Assembly: GCF_019218885.1 (NCBI RefSeq)
Contig: NZ_JAHUWT010000002.1
Location: forward strand, 496,001 to 560,000
Length of the DNA: 64,000 bases
Origin: Bordetella sp. BOR01
GTDB taxonomy: Bacteria > Pseudomonadota > Gammaproteobacteria > Burkholderiales > Burkholderiaceae_B
Direction: 5' to 3'
A program made the position numbers and the translations under genes. Positions 26,338 to 35,439 of this stretch are shown here, in pieces (positions within the stretch are counted from its first letter, which is position 1; each line of letters opens with the position of its first letter). The notes under the pieces were generated by a model. That model saw only the letters and a program-made list of their open reading frames with translations, was not told where the DNA came from and made no database searches.

Positions 26338-28041
26338 ATGCGTATACCGAATGTCGTCAAACGCAGTGCCGATGTATTGGTCGTTGGTGGCGGTGGCGCG
26401 GCGAGCCGCGCAGCGTTGTCGGCACGACAGCGGGGCGCCGATGTGCGCCTGCTAACCAAGGCCGCCTTCCAGGCCGGTGGCAGCACGGTGCACGGCGCAA
26501 GCGAAATCATGAGCATGGGTGCGGCCGGCTTTGGGGTGGCCGACGATAGTCGGCAAAAACATTTCGACGATACGATGCGCGCGGGACGCGGCTTCATCGA
26601 CGAGCCGCTGGTGCGCGTGCTGGCCGAGGAAGCGCCCGATCGTATCCGCGACCTGATGGCATTGAACGTGCCGTTCGACCAGGAAGGCGTGGGCCCAAAA
26701 CTGATCAAGAGCGATTTTGGCAGTCATGCCCGCGCATTGGGCGTGGGCGGAAGAACCGGCAAGGCATTCGTCCAGGCGCTGTCGCGGGAGTTGCTGCGCG
26801 CCGGGGTGCAGGTCGATGAAGGCATCGCGCTCGTCGACTTGATCCGCGATACGCACGGTTCCGTCGCTGGCGTGCTGGGATACGACGCCAAATCGCGCAC
26901 ACTGGTGCACTACGACGCGCCGTCCGTGGTTCTCGGGACCGGCGGTCTGCACAGTGCATTCGAACTACAGGTCTCGACCGCCGAGATGACCGGCGATGGC
27001 CAGGCGATCTGCTACCGCCACGGAGCAGAATTGGTCAATCTGGAATTCCACCAAGTGGGGCCGGCACTGGTGCATCCTTATGTGCAGTTGTTCAGCGGAT
27101 CGTCGTTCCGGCTGCGTCCGAGGCTGCTGAACTCGCAAGGGCGCGAGTTTCTCAGGGACTATTTGCCACCGGATATAGACGCGCACACCGTCTACGAAGA
27201 GAAGGGCTTTCCGTTTACGGCGACCAACGTGTCGCGCTATATCGACATTGCGATGGCACATGAAGTGAGAGAAGGGCGTGGATCACCGCACGGCGGTGTG
27301 TTCTTTTCATTCGCGAACGTAAGCGCCGATGCGCTGGCTCGCGTGCTGCCGAACACCATGAATTGGCTTGGCGACCGAGGCATAGACTTGGCACGAGACA
27401 TGCTGGAGGTCGGTGTCGCGTTCCAGTGCATGAACGGCGGTGTCCGAATGACGGATGCCAATGCGCAAAGTACCGTGCCTGGTCTTTTTGTTATCGGTGA
27501 ACTGGCGGGTGGTGTGCGCGGACCGGATCGTCCCGGCGGTAATTCGCTTGCCGAAGGGCAAGTGTTCGGCCACCGCAGTGGCGTCGCGGCAGCTCAGCGC
27601 GCATTGCGGGTTGCGAGAAAGGCGCGCGCGCTACCGGCCACGCTAGAGGGCACGCTGCAGGATCTTGGTGGCTTGCTGGCGCGCAAACCGGCATCGGCCC
27701 ATGTGGCCGCGCTGACGGCGGACGTTCGCCGCGTCATGCAGCGCGAATGCCTGGTGGAGAAAAGCGCCGATGGCCTGAGAGCCGCGTTACGCACGGTGCG
27801 CGCTGTTCAGGTCGAAATCGCCGAACGGATCGGGGCAACACCAGACACGCTGCTCGACACGCTCGGCTTGTGCAACATGGCACAGGCCAGCGAACTCGTG
27901 CTGAGCGCCTGCCTAAATCGAGACGAGACGCGAAGCGCGCACTACCGCCTGGACTATCCAGAGACAAATCCGTCTCTGGCCCACAGCTACATCCTGCGGC
28001 GTGGCGATGGCGGCCCGGTGTTGCGTCGTCTTGACTATTGA
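26338..28041 (+). CDS. FAD-binding fumarate reductase / succinate dehydrogenase-like flavoprotein
   Basis: The protein has 567 residues from ATG 26338; the open frame continues upstream inside the ACAD gene and should not be used. FAD binding is seen at ADVLVVGGGGAASRAALSAR (11-30) and at GLFVIGELAGGVRGPDRPGG near residue 390. The layout (FAD domain, capping domain, helical C-terminus) fits the flavoprotein subunit of Sdh/Frd and L-aspartate oxidase. There are no iron-sulfur or membrane-anchor genes beside it. It is therefore probably a soluble reductase or oxidase acting on an unsaturated acid or enoyl-CoA. The substrate is unknown. Confidence 0.85.
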   Translation: MRIPNVVKRSADVLVVGGGGAASRAALSARQRGADVRLLTKAAFQAGGSTVHGASEIMSMGAAGFGVADDSRQKHFDDTMRAGRGFIDEPLVRVLAEEAPDRIRDLMALNVPFDQEGVGPKLIKSDFGSHARALGVGGRTGKAFVQALSRELLRAGVQVDEGIALVDLIRDTHGSVAGVLGYDAKSRTLVHYDAPSVVLGTGGLHSAFELQVSTAEMTGDGQAICYRHGAELVNLEFHQVGPALVHPYVQLFSGSSFRLRPRLLNSQGREFLRDYLPPDIDAHTVYEEKGFPFTATNVSRYIDIAMAHEVREGRGSPHGGVFFSFANVSADALARVLPNTMNWLGDRGIDLARDMLEVGVAFQCMNGGVRMTDANAQSTVPGLFVIGELAGGVRGPDRPGGNSLAEGQVFGHRSGVAAAQRALRVARKARALPATLEGTLQDLGGLLARKPASAHVAALTADVRRVMQRECLVEKSADGLRAALRTVRAVQVEIAERIGATPDTLLDTLGLCNMAQASELVLSACLNRDETRSAHYRLDYPETNPSLAHSYILRRGDGGPVLRRLDY

Positions 28042-28062
28042 TTCACTTATTCGGGAGCCATC

Positions 28063-29286
28063 ATGGCCCAATCGTCGAAGCAGCCGCTTTCAGGGTACCG
28101 CGTACTGGATCTCACGGTCATGACCGCGGGTCCTTTGGGCACGATGATGCTCGGAGACATCGGTGCCGAGGTCACCAAGATCGAGGAACTGCATAAGGGC
28201 GAACTCTCGCGCGGCATGGGTACCTTGTATATCGGTGAGGAAAGCGTCAACTTTCTTTCGCAGAATCGCAATAAGCGCAGTGTACGCCTGGATTTGAAAA
28301 TGGCGGAAGGCCGCGAAACGTTCTTGCGCATGGCCGCCCGCGCCGATGTGATCACGGAAAATTTTCGCCCAGGCACTCTGGACCGACTAGGCATCGGCTA
28401 TGACGCGGTACGTGCGGTCAACCCGGGCATCGTGTTCGCCAGCATTTCGGCCTTTGGACAGCATGGGCCTTACGCGCACCTGCCCGCCAACGACCCAATC
28501 ATCCAGGCGCTGAGCGGGGTGATGGAGATGACCGGGCACCCGGAATCCGGTGCGGCGCGCGTCGGTACGCCCATGCCGGATTTCAACGCCGCCGCGTTGT
28601 TGGCATTTTCCGTCACTGCGGCGTTGTTGCATCGCGAACGCACCGGGCAAGGCCAGCGCCTTGATTTGTCTTTGCTTGGGGCGACCATATTCGGCACAGT
28701 GCCACGCGATGGCGAGACGCTGGTCACTGGCAATGCGCCGCCTCGGCTGGGTAGCGGCCACCCGAGTTTTTGCCCGTATCGCAACTACCGCAGCAATGAT
28801 GGCGTGGCATTTTTTCTTGCGTGCTTCACCGAGAAATTCTGGTCGTCGCTATGCAAGGCGCTGGGGCGGAGCGACCTGGCCTGCGATCCACGCAGCCTCA
28901 CGAATGTCGCGCGTTGCGCCAACCGGGATTTCGTAGATACGCAACTGCAGGCCGAATTCGATCAGCGCGACGGGGAGGAACTATTGGCTTTGTTTGCGCG
29001 GTTCAATGTGCCAGCCGCGCGCGTGCAAGACCTGGCTCACGCGCTGAGGCACGACCCCCAGGTAAAGCATAACGAAACGCTTATCGAAGTCGAGCATCCC
29101 ACGGCCGGCCGATTCGAGATGTTGGCGTTACCAGTGAATTTTCATGGTACCCCCGCGCACTATGGCCGCCCCGCGCCGCGATTGGGTGAACACACGCTCG
29201 AAGTCCTGGACGAATACGGCTTCGCGCGCGACGAAGTCGATCGGCTACTGAACGCCGGCGTCATAGCCGGCATGAAGCCGAACTGA
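28063..29286 (+). CDS. CaiB/BaiF (family III) CoA-transferase, first of a tandem pair
   Basis: The product has 407 residues. It begins GYRVLDLTVMTAGPLGTMML and continues IGAEVTKIEE, the family III opening. D173 in GTPMPDFNAAAL matches the catalytic Asp position. It precedes a second gene of the same length and family by 40 bases. Heteromeric family III transferases are known (benzylsuccinate BbsEF, malate SmtAB), so the two may form one enzyme. Alternatively they act at different steps of the pathway. Confidence 0.92.
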   Translation: MAQSSKQPLSGYRVLDLTVMTAGPLGTMMLGDIGAEVTKIEELHKGELSRGMGTLYIGEESVNFLSQNRNKRSVRLDLKMAEGRETFLRMAARADVITENFRPGTLDRLGIGYDAVRAVNPGIVFASISAFGQHGPYAHLPANDPIIQALSGVMEMTGHPESGAARVGTPMPDFNAAALLAFSVTAALLHRERTGQGQRLDLSLLGATIFGTVPRDGETLVTGNAPPRLGSGHPSFCPYRNYRSNDGVAFFLACFTEKFWSSLCKALGRSDLACDPRSLTNVARCANRDFVDTQLQAEFDQRDGEELLALFARFNVPAARVQDLAHALRHDPQVKHNETLIEVEHPTAGRFEMLALPVNFHGTPAHYGRPAPRLGEHTLEVLDEYGFARDEVDRLLNAGVIAGMKPN

Positions 29287-29326
29287 GTGCCGACCGATAC
29301 CATCACTCTTAAGGGGGACTTCTGAC

Positions 29327-30550
29327 ATGCAATCGCTGCCTCTCGAGGGCGTCGTGGTGCTGGACCTGTCGCGACAACTGCCTGGCCCCGTTTCCACGCA
29401 AATTCTGGCCGACTTCGGGGCGGACGTCATCAAGATCGAGGATACGCATAACGGCGACGACTTCCGCCGTGTCGAGCCGCATTTGAATGGTGTTTCGGCA
29501 CGCCACATGATGATCAACCGTAACAAGCGCGGCCTGGCGATCAACTTGAAGTCGCCGGAAGGTCGCGCGATATTCCTGGATTTGGCCAAGCGTTCCGATG
29601 TCGTTTTCGAACAGTTCCGCCCGGGCGTGGTTCAGCGGCTTGGCATCGATTACGAAGCAGTGCGTGCAGTGAATCCGAAGATTGTCTATTGCGCGCTGTC
29701 GGGCTTTGGACAACATGGGCCGCTGCGGGATGTCGTCGCGCATGATCCGAATTATCTGTCCATCAGTGGCATTCTGGGCTTGATGGGGCGGCGCGACGGC
29801 CCGCCTGCAATGAGCGGGCCCCAGATTTCCGATCTGGCGGCTGCGAACATGGCGACTATCGGAATATTGCTGGCATTGCGAGGGGCAGAGCGCACCGGAC
29901 TGGGCGAATACATCGATATCGCGTTGTTCGATAGCGCCTTTTCATTGGCGATTACTGCATTGTCGACGTACGTCGGTAGCGGCACTGCCCCATCACGCGG
30001 CGAGGAGCGTCACAACGGTCGATACCCATGGTCGGACATCTATGAAACGGCGGATGGCGGATTCATCACGCTCTCGGCGATAGAGCCGCACTTTTATCGC
30101 AATCTTTGCGAAGCATTGGGTCGACCGGAATGGTCCGAATTGCAGTACGCGGACGACGGACAGCAGGAACGAATCCGCGTTGAACTGCGCAATATCTTCA
30201 TGACGCGCACGCGAGACGAGTGGTTCGAGCGGTTGAAGGACAAGGAAGTCTGCATTAGTCCCGTGCTCACCGTGGCCGAGGCTGCCCGAAGCGAGCAGGT
30301 CCAGTCGCGCCAGTGCCTGGTGCCTCACTGCCACCCCGTCGCCGGCGATACGCATTTGCTGTCCACACCGATCCGGATGATGCACGCGCCCGCGGCGATC
30401 CGGCGTCATGCACCGGCCCTGGGTGAGCACTCGGCGGAGATACTGGCCTCGCTGGGATTGGACGCCGAGCGTATCGCCGATTTGCATACACGCGGGATCG
30501 TGCTTGTTCCGCCTGCTGCCCTTCCCCAGAGGGAAAGGCCCGTTGGTTAG
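29327..30550 (+). CDS. CaiB/BaiF (family III) CoA-transferase, second of a tandem pair
   Basis: The product is also 407 residues, starting GVVVLDLSRQLPGPVSTQILA. The catalytic Asp is D169 in GPQISDLAAANM. It differs widely from its tandem partner outside the conserved motifs, so this is not a recent duplication. Behind it the last Bug of the operon starts after 43 bases. Together with the family I transferase (22495) this operon carries three CoA-transferase genes. Confidence 0.92.
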   Translation: MQSLPLEGVVVLDLSRQLPGPVSTQILADFGADVIKIEDTHNGDDFRRVEPHLNGVSARHMMINRNKRGLAINLKSPEGRAIFLDLAKRSDVVFEQFRPGVVQRLGIDYEAVRAVNPKIVYCALSGFGQHGPLRDVVAHDPNYLSISGILGLMGRRDGPPAMSGPQISDLAAANMATIGILLALRGAERTGLGEYIDIALFDSAFSLAITALSTYVGSGTAPSRGEERHNGRYPWSDIYETADGGFITLSAIEPHFYRNLCEALGRPEWSELQYADDGQQERIRVELRNIFMTRTRDEWFERLKDKEVCISPVLTVAEAARSEQVQSRQCLVPHCHPVAGDTHLLSTPIRMMHAPAAIRRHAPALGEHSAEILASLGLDAERIADLHTRGIVLVPPAALPQRERPVG

Positions 30551-30593
30551 CTAGAGATTGAATGAAAGAAAAATACAAAATCGAGGAGATCAA

Positions 30594-31607
30594 ATGATTC
30601 CGATGAACGCTGCGCCTGTAAAGTCGTCTCGCCGCATGGCGATATGGTGCTGCCTGCTTGCCATTGCCGGCTTTACTGTATGTGCCGGTGCCGGTGCCGG
30701 TGCCGCGGCGGATTATCCGACCAAGCCAATACGCATGATCGTTCCCTTTCCGCCCGGTGCGACCGATTCCGGGGCTCGGGTGCTGGCTCAGGCGCTTACG
30801 ACGAGCCTGAAGCAGCCAGTCATCGTGGAGAACCTAGGCGGCGCCAATGGCAGCATCGGCGCCGAAGCCGTGGCCCGTTCGGCGCCGGACGGCTACACGC
30901 TGCTGTTTACCTCAATGGGCACGTTAGTCATGAATCCGCATATCTACCGTAACCAGCGGCTGAACGTCGAGCGCGATCTGGTCCCGGTAGCCAAAGTCTT
31001 CGATACGCCGCTGGTAGCCGAGGCTAGGCCAGACCGGAACATAAAGTCGTTGGACGATTTGATCGCACGGGCGCGAGATGCACCCGGAAAACTGACATTT
31101 GCCTCCGGCGGCTATGGCGCCTCGAGCCACATGGCAGCCGAACTTTTCCAATACAGCACCAAAGTTCGGATGAACCATATCCCGTACAAGGGCAATGGCC
31201 CGGCGTTGATGGACGTGCTTGGTGGACAGGTCGACATGATGTTCGATCAGGTCGCCGCCTCCTTGCCACACATCCAGGCCGGCGAGTTGCTGGCGATCGC
31301 CGTGACATCTTCGACGAGGCTACCTTCCTTGCCAGATGTGCCGACCGTCGGCGAGCTTGGCCATCCGGAGCTGGAGATGTCATCCTGGGCGTCGGTCACC
31401 GCGCCGGCGGGTACACCGCCGGAGATCGTCGATATACTCAGCCGCGCCATTGTGCGGGCGCTAGGCCAACCGGAGGTACGCAAAAGCATGGAAGCCAGCG
31501 GCGCGATAGCGGCACCTGGCGATTCACGTCAATTGGCTGTGCTGCTCAAGAGCGAAACTGAACGTTGGGGAAAAGTTATCGAGGCCGCGGGCATCAAGGC
31601 AGAATGA
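30594..31607 (+). CDS. Bug-family periplasmic binding protein
   Basis: The product has 337 residues from ATG 30594 behind GAGGAGATCAA; an in-frame ATG at 30603 is also possible. The signal peptide is long (about 45 residues), with an Ala-Gly run encoded by a hexamer repeat just before the cut (AAADYPTKPIRMIVPFPPG). The binding loop PPGATDSG is one Gly shorter than usual. LGGANGSIGAEAVARSAPDG and HIPYKGNGPALMDVLGGQVD are normal. Its stop overlaps the start of the MaoC gene (ATGA). Confidence 0.92.
   Translation: MIPMNAAPVKSSRRMAIWCCLLAIAGFTVCAGAGAGAAADYPTKPIRMIVPFPPGATDSGARVLAQALTTSLKQPVIVENLGGANGSIGAEAVARSAPDGYTLLFTSMGTLVMNPHIYRNQRLNVERDLVPVAKVFDTPLVAEARPDRNIKSLDDLIARARDAPGKLTFASGGYGASSHMAAELFQYSTKVRMNHIPYKGNGPALMDVLGGQVDMMFDQVAASLPHIQAGELLAIAVTSSTRLPSLPDVPTVGELGHPELEMSSWASVTAPAGTPPEIVDILSRAIVRALGQPEVRKSMEASGAIAAPGDSRQLAVLLKSETERWGKVIEAAGIKAE
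30682..30705 (+). repeat. Four tandem GTGCCG hexamers in a signal peptide
   Basis: GTGCCG is repeated four times in register, encoding alternating Ala and Gly in the Bug signal peptide. Hexamer gain or loss would keep the frame and only change signal peptide length. Confidence 0.8.
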
Positions 31608-32473
31608 ACGAGAGTTTTGACGCCGGACGATTACGTAGCTGGGTCATTCCAGACGTCGTACGCGTGTACTCGAAACAGGACACGATGCTTTACGCGTTGG
31701 GGATCGGGTTGGGAGCTGATCCGCTGAGCGCCGATGAGCTGCAGTTTGTGTACGAGCGGAATCTGCAGGCGCTGCCATCGTTTCCGACCGCGCTTGCCTA
31801 CCCGTTTCTCTGGTACGCGCAGCCCGGAATCGGCATCGATCTAGTGAACGTGGTGCATGCCGAGATGGGGTTTCACAATCATGCACCCGTGCCCATTGAG
31901 GGCAAAGTGTGCGGTACGACTCGCGTAACGGCGATCCAGGACAAAGGTGCTCGAGTCGGTGCTCTGTTGTGCACACGATGCGAGATAGTCGATACGGCAA
32001 GCGGTACGCTGGTTTCGACCTTGCATTCTGCCTCGCTCGCGCGCGCCAACGGCGGTTTTGAGGGCACGGCGCGGCATGCCCCTTTTCAGCCACCTTTTCC
32101 CGCGCGTCAACCCGATAAAGTCTGCGACACTGCTACGTTGCCGCAAGCCGCATTGATCTATCGCCTAAGTGGCGATCCGAATCCGCTGCATGTCGAGCCG
32201 GCCGTTGCTGCCAAAGCCGGCTTCGCCAGGCCGATTCTGCATGGGCGGTGCACTTTCGGTGTGGCAGCGTGGGCATTGATGCGTTTGTGCGCCGGCTATG
32301 ACCCGCGGCGGCTGACCCGCATGCATTGCCGATTTTCCAGTCCGGTATTTCCTGGCGAAGTGATCCGCACCGAAGTCTGGCAGGATGGAAGCGAGGTGCG
32401 TTTCCGGGCGATTGTGCAGGAACGCGACAATATCGTCGTGCTGTCTCATGGGCGAGCGCAAGTCGTGGACTGA
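31604..32473 (+). CDS. MaoC-like (R)-specific enoyl-CoA hydratase, double hot-dog
   Basis: The product has 289 residues, starting at ATG 31604 inside the Bug stop codon. The N-terminal half (YALGIGLGADPLSADELQFV) resembles the hydratase 2 part of peroxisomal multifunctional enzyme type 2. The catalytic half has YRLSGDPNPLHVEPAVAAKA with D191, N193 and H196, and then GFARPILHGRCTFGVA. These are the hydratase-2 catalytic residues. It adds water to enoyl-CoA giving the (R)-3-hydroxyacyl-CoA, opposite in stereochemistry to the crotonase at 20545. It is the last gene of the operon. Confidence 0.92.
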   Translation: MNESFDAGRLRSWVIPDVVRVYSKQDTMLYALGIGLGADPLSADELQFVYERNLQALPSFPTALAYPFLWYAQPGIGIDLVNVVHAEMGFHNHAPVPIEGKVCGTTRVTAIQDKGARVGALLCTRCEIVDTASGTLVSTLHSASLARANGGFEGTARHAPFQPPFPARQPDKVCDTATLPQAALIYRLSGDPNPLHVEPAVAAKAGFARPILHGRCTFGVAAWALMRLCAGYDPRRLTRMHCRFSSPVFPGEVIRTEVWQDGSEVRFRAIVQERDNIVVLSHGRAQVVD

Positions 32474-32501
32474 CTGCGGGAAACGTCGATGCGGCAGGCG
32501 G

Positions 32502-33482
32502 CTAATCCGATTGCATGTTCGCCCGCTTGACCACAGGTGCCCACTTGAGTCGTTCGCTGTGGATGTAGCTAGCGAATTCTTCAGGCGAATTCGTGAAGAG
32601 ATCGGCTCCCGCTTCGCTTAACCTCTGCTGAACCTCAGGCAGCTTGGCGATGCGGGCGATTTCGGTGGCCAGCTTGCCGACAATCTCGCGCGGCGTGCCG
32701 GCGCGCACGATAAGCCCGATCCAACCCGAGGCTTCATAGCCGGGAAAGCCGGCCTCGGCAACAGTGGGAACGTCCGGCAATGCTGGTGATCGGTTCGGCC
32801 CTGTTACCGCAAGCGCGCGCAGCTTTCCGGCGCGTGCCTGCGGGGCCGTGGTGAGTACGCTGTCGATCAGCACCGGGATCTGCCCGCCCAGCGCATCCGC
32901 CATGGCGGGTGCCGACCCCTTGTACGGTATGTGCGTCATATCGACACCGGCAAAATGCTTGAACAGCTCGCCGGCCAGGTGAGTGGATTGGCCGTTACCC
33001 GACGAACCGTACGAATACTTTCCGGGATTTGCCTTGATGAGGGCCACCAGTTCCTGCAAGTCGTGCGCCGGAACGGAAGGGTGTACCGAGATCACGTTCG
33101 ACACGCGCGCCATCATCGCCACCGGAACGAAGTCGCGGTCGAAGTCGAAGGGTACCTCGCGCATGATCATCGGATTGATGACGTGCGACAGGATGCCCAG
33201 GGTAAGTGTGTATCCATCGGCTGGCGCCTTGAGCAGTTCCAGCGAAGCAATGATGCCGCCGCCACCGGCCTTGTTTTCCACAATGACGGGCTGCCCCCAG
33301 GCTTCGGACATTTCCTGGCCGAACACACGTACCAGCACGTCGGTGATGCCGCCGGGGCCGGCCGGCACGATGAAGCGGATGGGCCGGTTCGGGTAGGGGC
33401 CCTTCGCAAAAACAGGCATGGTGGCGGTGGCCAGCGCGATGGTTGCCGCCGCAACAAGAAGTTCTCTGCGTTGCATGTTCAT
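32502..33482 (-). CDS. Bug-family periplasmic binding protein
   Basis: The product has 326 residues. The start MNMQRRELLVAAATIALATA has a twin-Arg followed by hydrophobic residues, so export could be by Tat or Sec. The mature part starts KGPYPNRPIRFIVPAGPGGI; the loop GPGGITD is a variant of PPGG. KAGGGGIIASLELLKAPADG and HIPYKGSAPAMADALGGQIP follow. It is third in the leftward Bug-SDR-Bug unit. Its tail KRANMQSD resembles the decayed Bug tail at 18210. Confidence 0.92.
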   Translation of the reverse strand: MNMQRRELLVAAATIALATATMPVFAKGPYPNRPIRFIVPAGPGGITDVLVRVFGQEMSEAWGQPVIVENKAGGGGIIASLELLKAPADGYTLTLGILSHVINPMIMREVPFDFDRDFVPVAMMARVSNVISVHPSVPAHDLQELVALIKANPGKYSYGSSGNGQSTHLAGELFKHFAGVDMTHIPYKGSAPAMADALGGQIPVLIDSVLTTAPQARAGKLRALAVTGPNRSPALPDVPTVAEAGFPGYEASGWIGLIVRAGTPREIVGKLATEIARIAKLPEVQQRLSEAGADLFTNSPEEFASYIHSERLKWAPVVKRANMQSD

Positions 33483-33497
33483 CTTCCAAGCCAGACT

Positions 33498-34223
33498 TCA
33501 GAGGGGCATCGCGCCCAAGCTGCTGCCGCCACAGACGTAGAGCGTCTGTCCGGTAACAAAACCGTTGTCGGGGGACAGGAAGAACAACACGGCGCGTGCC
33601 AAGTCTTCCGGGGTGCCCAGGCGCTTGACGGCCACCATGTTCGTCAGGTTCTCGCGCGTGGCGCTTCCCGGAGGATTGCTGGCGTCGAATAATTCCGTGG
33701 CAATGGGGCCCGGCGCCACCGTATTGACAGTGATGCCATGGCGGCCCAGTTCCAGCGCCCAGGTGCGGGTGTAGCCGATCATGCCGGATTTGGTGGCTGC
33801 GTAGACGCTGCGATGCGTACGCCCCAACACTGCGCGCGTGGCGATGTTGACGATGCGCCCGAAGCTGGCCGCCCGCATCGCCGGCAGGAACGCCTGTAGC
33901 AGGATCAGCGGCGCTTTCAGGTGCAGGGCTACCACGTGGTCCAGGTCATCCAACGCTGCGTCTTCCGCCAGCGCCAATCGGTTGGTGCCGGCATTATTGA
34001 CGGTGCGGGTCACGCGGTATTGTTGCGCAAGCTCGGCAGCCGTTGCCCGCAACTCGGCTGAATCCGTCAGGTCGATCTGGACACTGTGCAGCTTCGGATG
34101 TGTGAACGCGCAGGTGCTGCGGTCCAGGTTGATGACTGTGCCACCTTCATCCAGAAGCTGGCGGCAAATTGCCAGGCCGATTCCGGCGCTGCCGCCGGTT
34201 ACAACGACTGCGGGGTCTTTCAT
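33498..34223 (-). CDS. Short-chain dehydrogenase/reductase (SDR)
   Basis: The protein has 241 residues of classical SDR type. The cofactor motif is VVTGGSAGIGLA (7-18), the structural motif is NNAGTN, and the active site has Y141 and K145 in SVYAATKSG. The Ser normally 13 residues before Tyr is Ala (NIATR), with Thr beside it, which may take its role. The last 70 residues hold the conserved NTVAPGPIATELFD. It would oxidise or reduce an alcohol/ketone using NAD(P). The gene lies between two Bug genes with gaps of only 15 bases on each side. Confidence 0.92.
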   Translation of the reverse strand: MKDPAVVVTGGSAGIGLAICRQLLDEGGTVINLDRSTCAFTHPKLHSVQIDLTDSAELRATAAELAQQYRVTRTVNNAGTNRLALAEDAALDDLDHVVALHLKAPLILLQAFLPAMRAASFGRIVNIATRAVLGRTHRSVYAATKSGMIGYTRTWALELGRHGITVNTVAPGPIATELFDASNPPGSATRENLTNMVAVKRLGTPEDLARAVLFFLSPDNGFVTGQTLYVCGGSSLGAMPL

Positions 34224-34238
34224 GGTGATTTCCTCGGA

Positions 34239-35255
34239 TCAAATGGGCTCGTATCCGACTATGTCGACTAGATCGCGCAAACTCTTGATCTGCTGCTGCC
34301 AGAAAGCCTCGTTGTCTTGTGTGCTCATCGGATCGAGAACAATGCGTCCTTCGATCTCCAGTTTTTCGCGGACGTCTTTCTTTTCAAGCGCGAAGCTCAC
34401 AGCCTGGCGTAATTTTTCAACGACTTGCTGGCTTGTCCCTTTTTTTACAAAGTATCCCGCGCTGATGCTGTAGTCAAAATCCTTGAGCAGCTTGCTGTCG
34501 GTAACCTTGGGAATGTCCTTCAAGGGTTCTGGTGCTTTACTGCCCAGCGTCGACAGTATTTTGATTCGCCCCTCGTTCTGCAGGCCGATCATGGAAGTTT
34601 GAAACGCCAGCACGGCGAAGTCCACTTGGCCTCCTGCAAGGTCTATCAATGCCGGGGCGGCCCCCCTATAAGGCACATGCTGCACGTTAAGATTCATTTC
34701 CTTGGCAAGACGGTCGGTGATCAGGTGATACATGGATCCCATACCGATGCTGGCATATGTAAGAGGTGCCGAGTCTTTCTTTTGAGCCAGGCGAATGAAG
34801 TCATCCAGAGTCTTGACACCTAGATCGGATCGGGTCAGCAACACGATGGTGGCGGTGGAAATTGGTTGGATAAGCGCAAAATCTTCCGGCTTGAATGTAA
34901 TGGCCTTGTTGACCAATGTGGGAAGGATCAGCTCGCTTGGCGATCCAAAGAAAATGGTGTATCCATCCGTCTTCCCATTGAGCAGTCGTTTGGCTGCTAT
35001 GGTGCCGGACGCGCCGCCTATGTTTTCGACGACTACGTTCTGGCCCAGAGATTCCGCGATTGGTCCGGCGAATATGCGCGCCGATGCGTCGGCTGATCCG
35101 CCGGCAGGATATGGAACAACCAGAGAAACAGGGCCCGCATGGGGGTAAGCCGCCACTGTGTTCGCTACTGCCGGCGCATGCAGCGCAAATGCACAGGTGA
35201 AGAATGCGAATAACGCTGCGATTGCGCGTGTGGCGTCAGCCAGTTTTCTTTTCAT
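34239..35255 (-). CDS. Bug-family periplasmic binding protein
   Basis: The protein has 338 residues with a signal peptide cut near residue 36 (HAPAVANTVAAYP). The start differs from other Bugs in the window (AGPVSLVVPYPAGGSADASA); the loop PAGGSAD is intact. IGGASGTIAAKRLLNGKTDG and HVPYRGAAPALIDLAGGQVD follow. The C-terminal half is Lys-rich, and codon use here and in the next two genes is visibly less GC-biased. It is first gene of the leftward Bug-SDR-Bug unit. Confidence 0.9.
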   Translation of the reverse strand: MKRKLADATRAIAALFAFFTCAFALHAPAVANTVAAYPHAGPVSLVVPYPAGGSADASARIFAGPIAESLGQNVVVENIGGASGTIAAKRLLNGKTDGYTIFFGSPSELILPTLVNKAITFKPEDFALIQPISTATIVLLTRSDLGVKTLDDFIRLAQKKDSAPLTYASIGMGSMYHLITDRLAKEMNLNVQHVPYRGAAPALIDLAGGQVDFAVLAFQTSMIGLQNEGRIKILSTLGSKAPEPLKDIPKVTDSKLLKDFDYSISAGYFVKKGTSQQVVEKLRQAVSFALEKKDVREKLEIEGRIVLDPMSTQDNEAFWQQQIKSLRDLVDIVGYEPI

Positions 35256-35333
35256 TTTGATGCCTTATGGTGGTCAATAATGATCTTCGCGTATGCGGAG
35301 CTTGTCTCAGGGCACTAGGCTATTCGCCAACCG

Positions 35334-35374
35334 GCATGCGAACAATGACTATCCCGGGCCGAAACGCATGCGAA
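35334..35374. repeat. Direct repeats GCATGCGAA upstream of the Bug-SDR-Bug operon
   Basis: GCATGCGAA occurs at 35334-35342 and at 35366-35374, 32 bases apart (about three helical turns), within the 184-base gap upstream of the Bug start at 35255. It could be a regulator binding pair. A third copy lies within the nested repeat at 21369-21377. Confidence 0.35.
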
Positions 35375-35439
35375 TTTATCAACAGTCCAGACCCGGCGTG
35401 CGCCGGCGCAAGAGTGCCGGCCGCGGGTACGCCGATACA

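Noticed and set aside
28678-28680. Gly at a position I first took for the catalytic Asp of the CaiB-type enzyme at 28063
   Set aside because: The catalytic Asp lies earlier, in the GTPMPDFNA segment (D173), and is present, so the enzyme need not be inactive.
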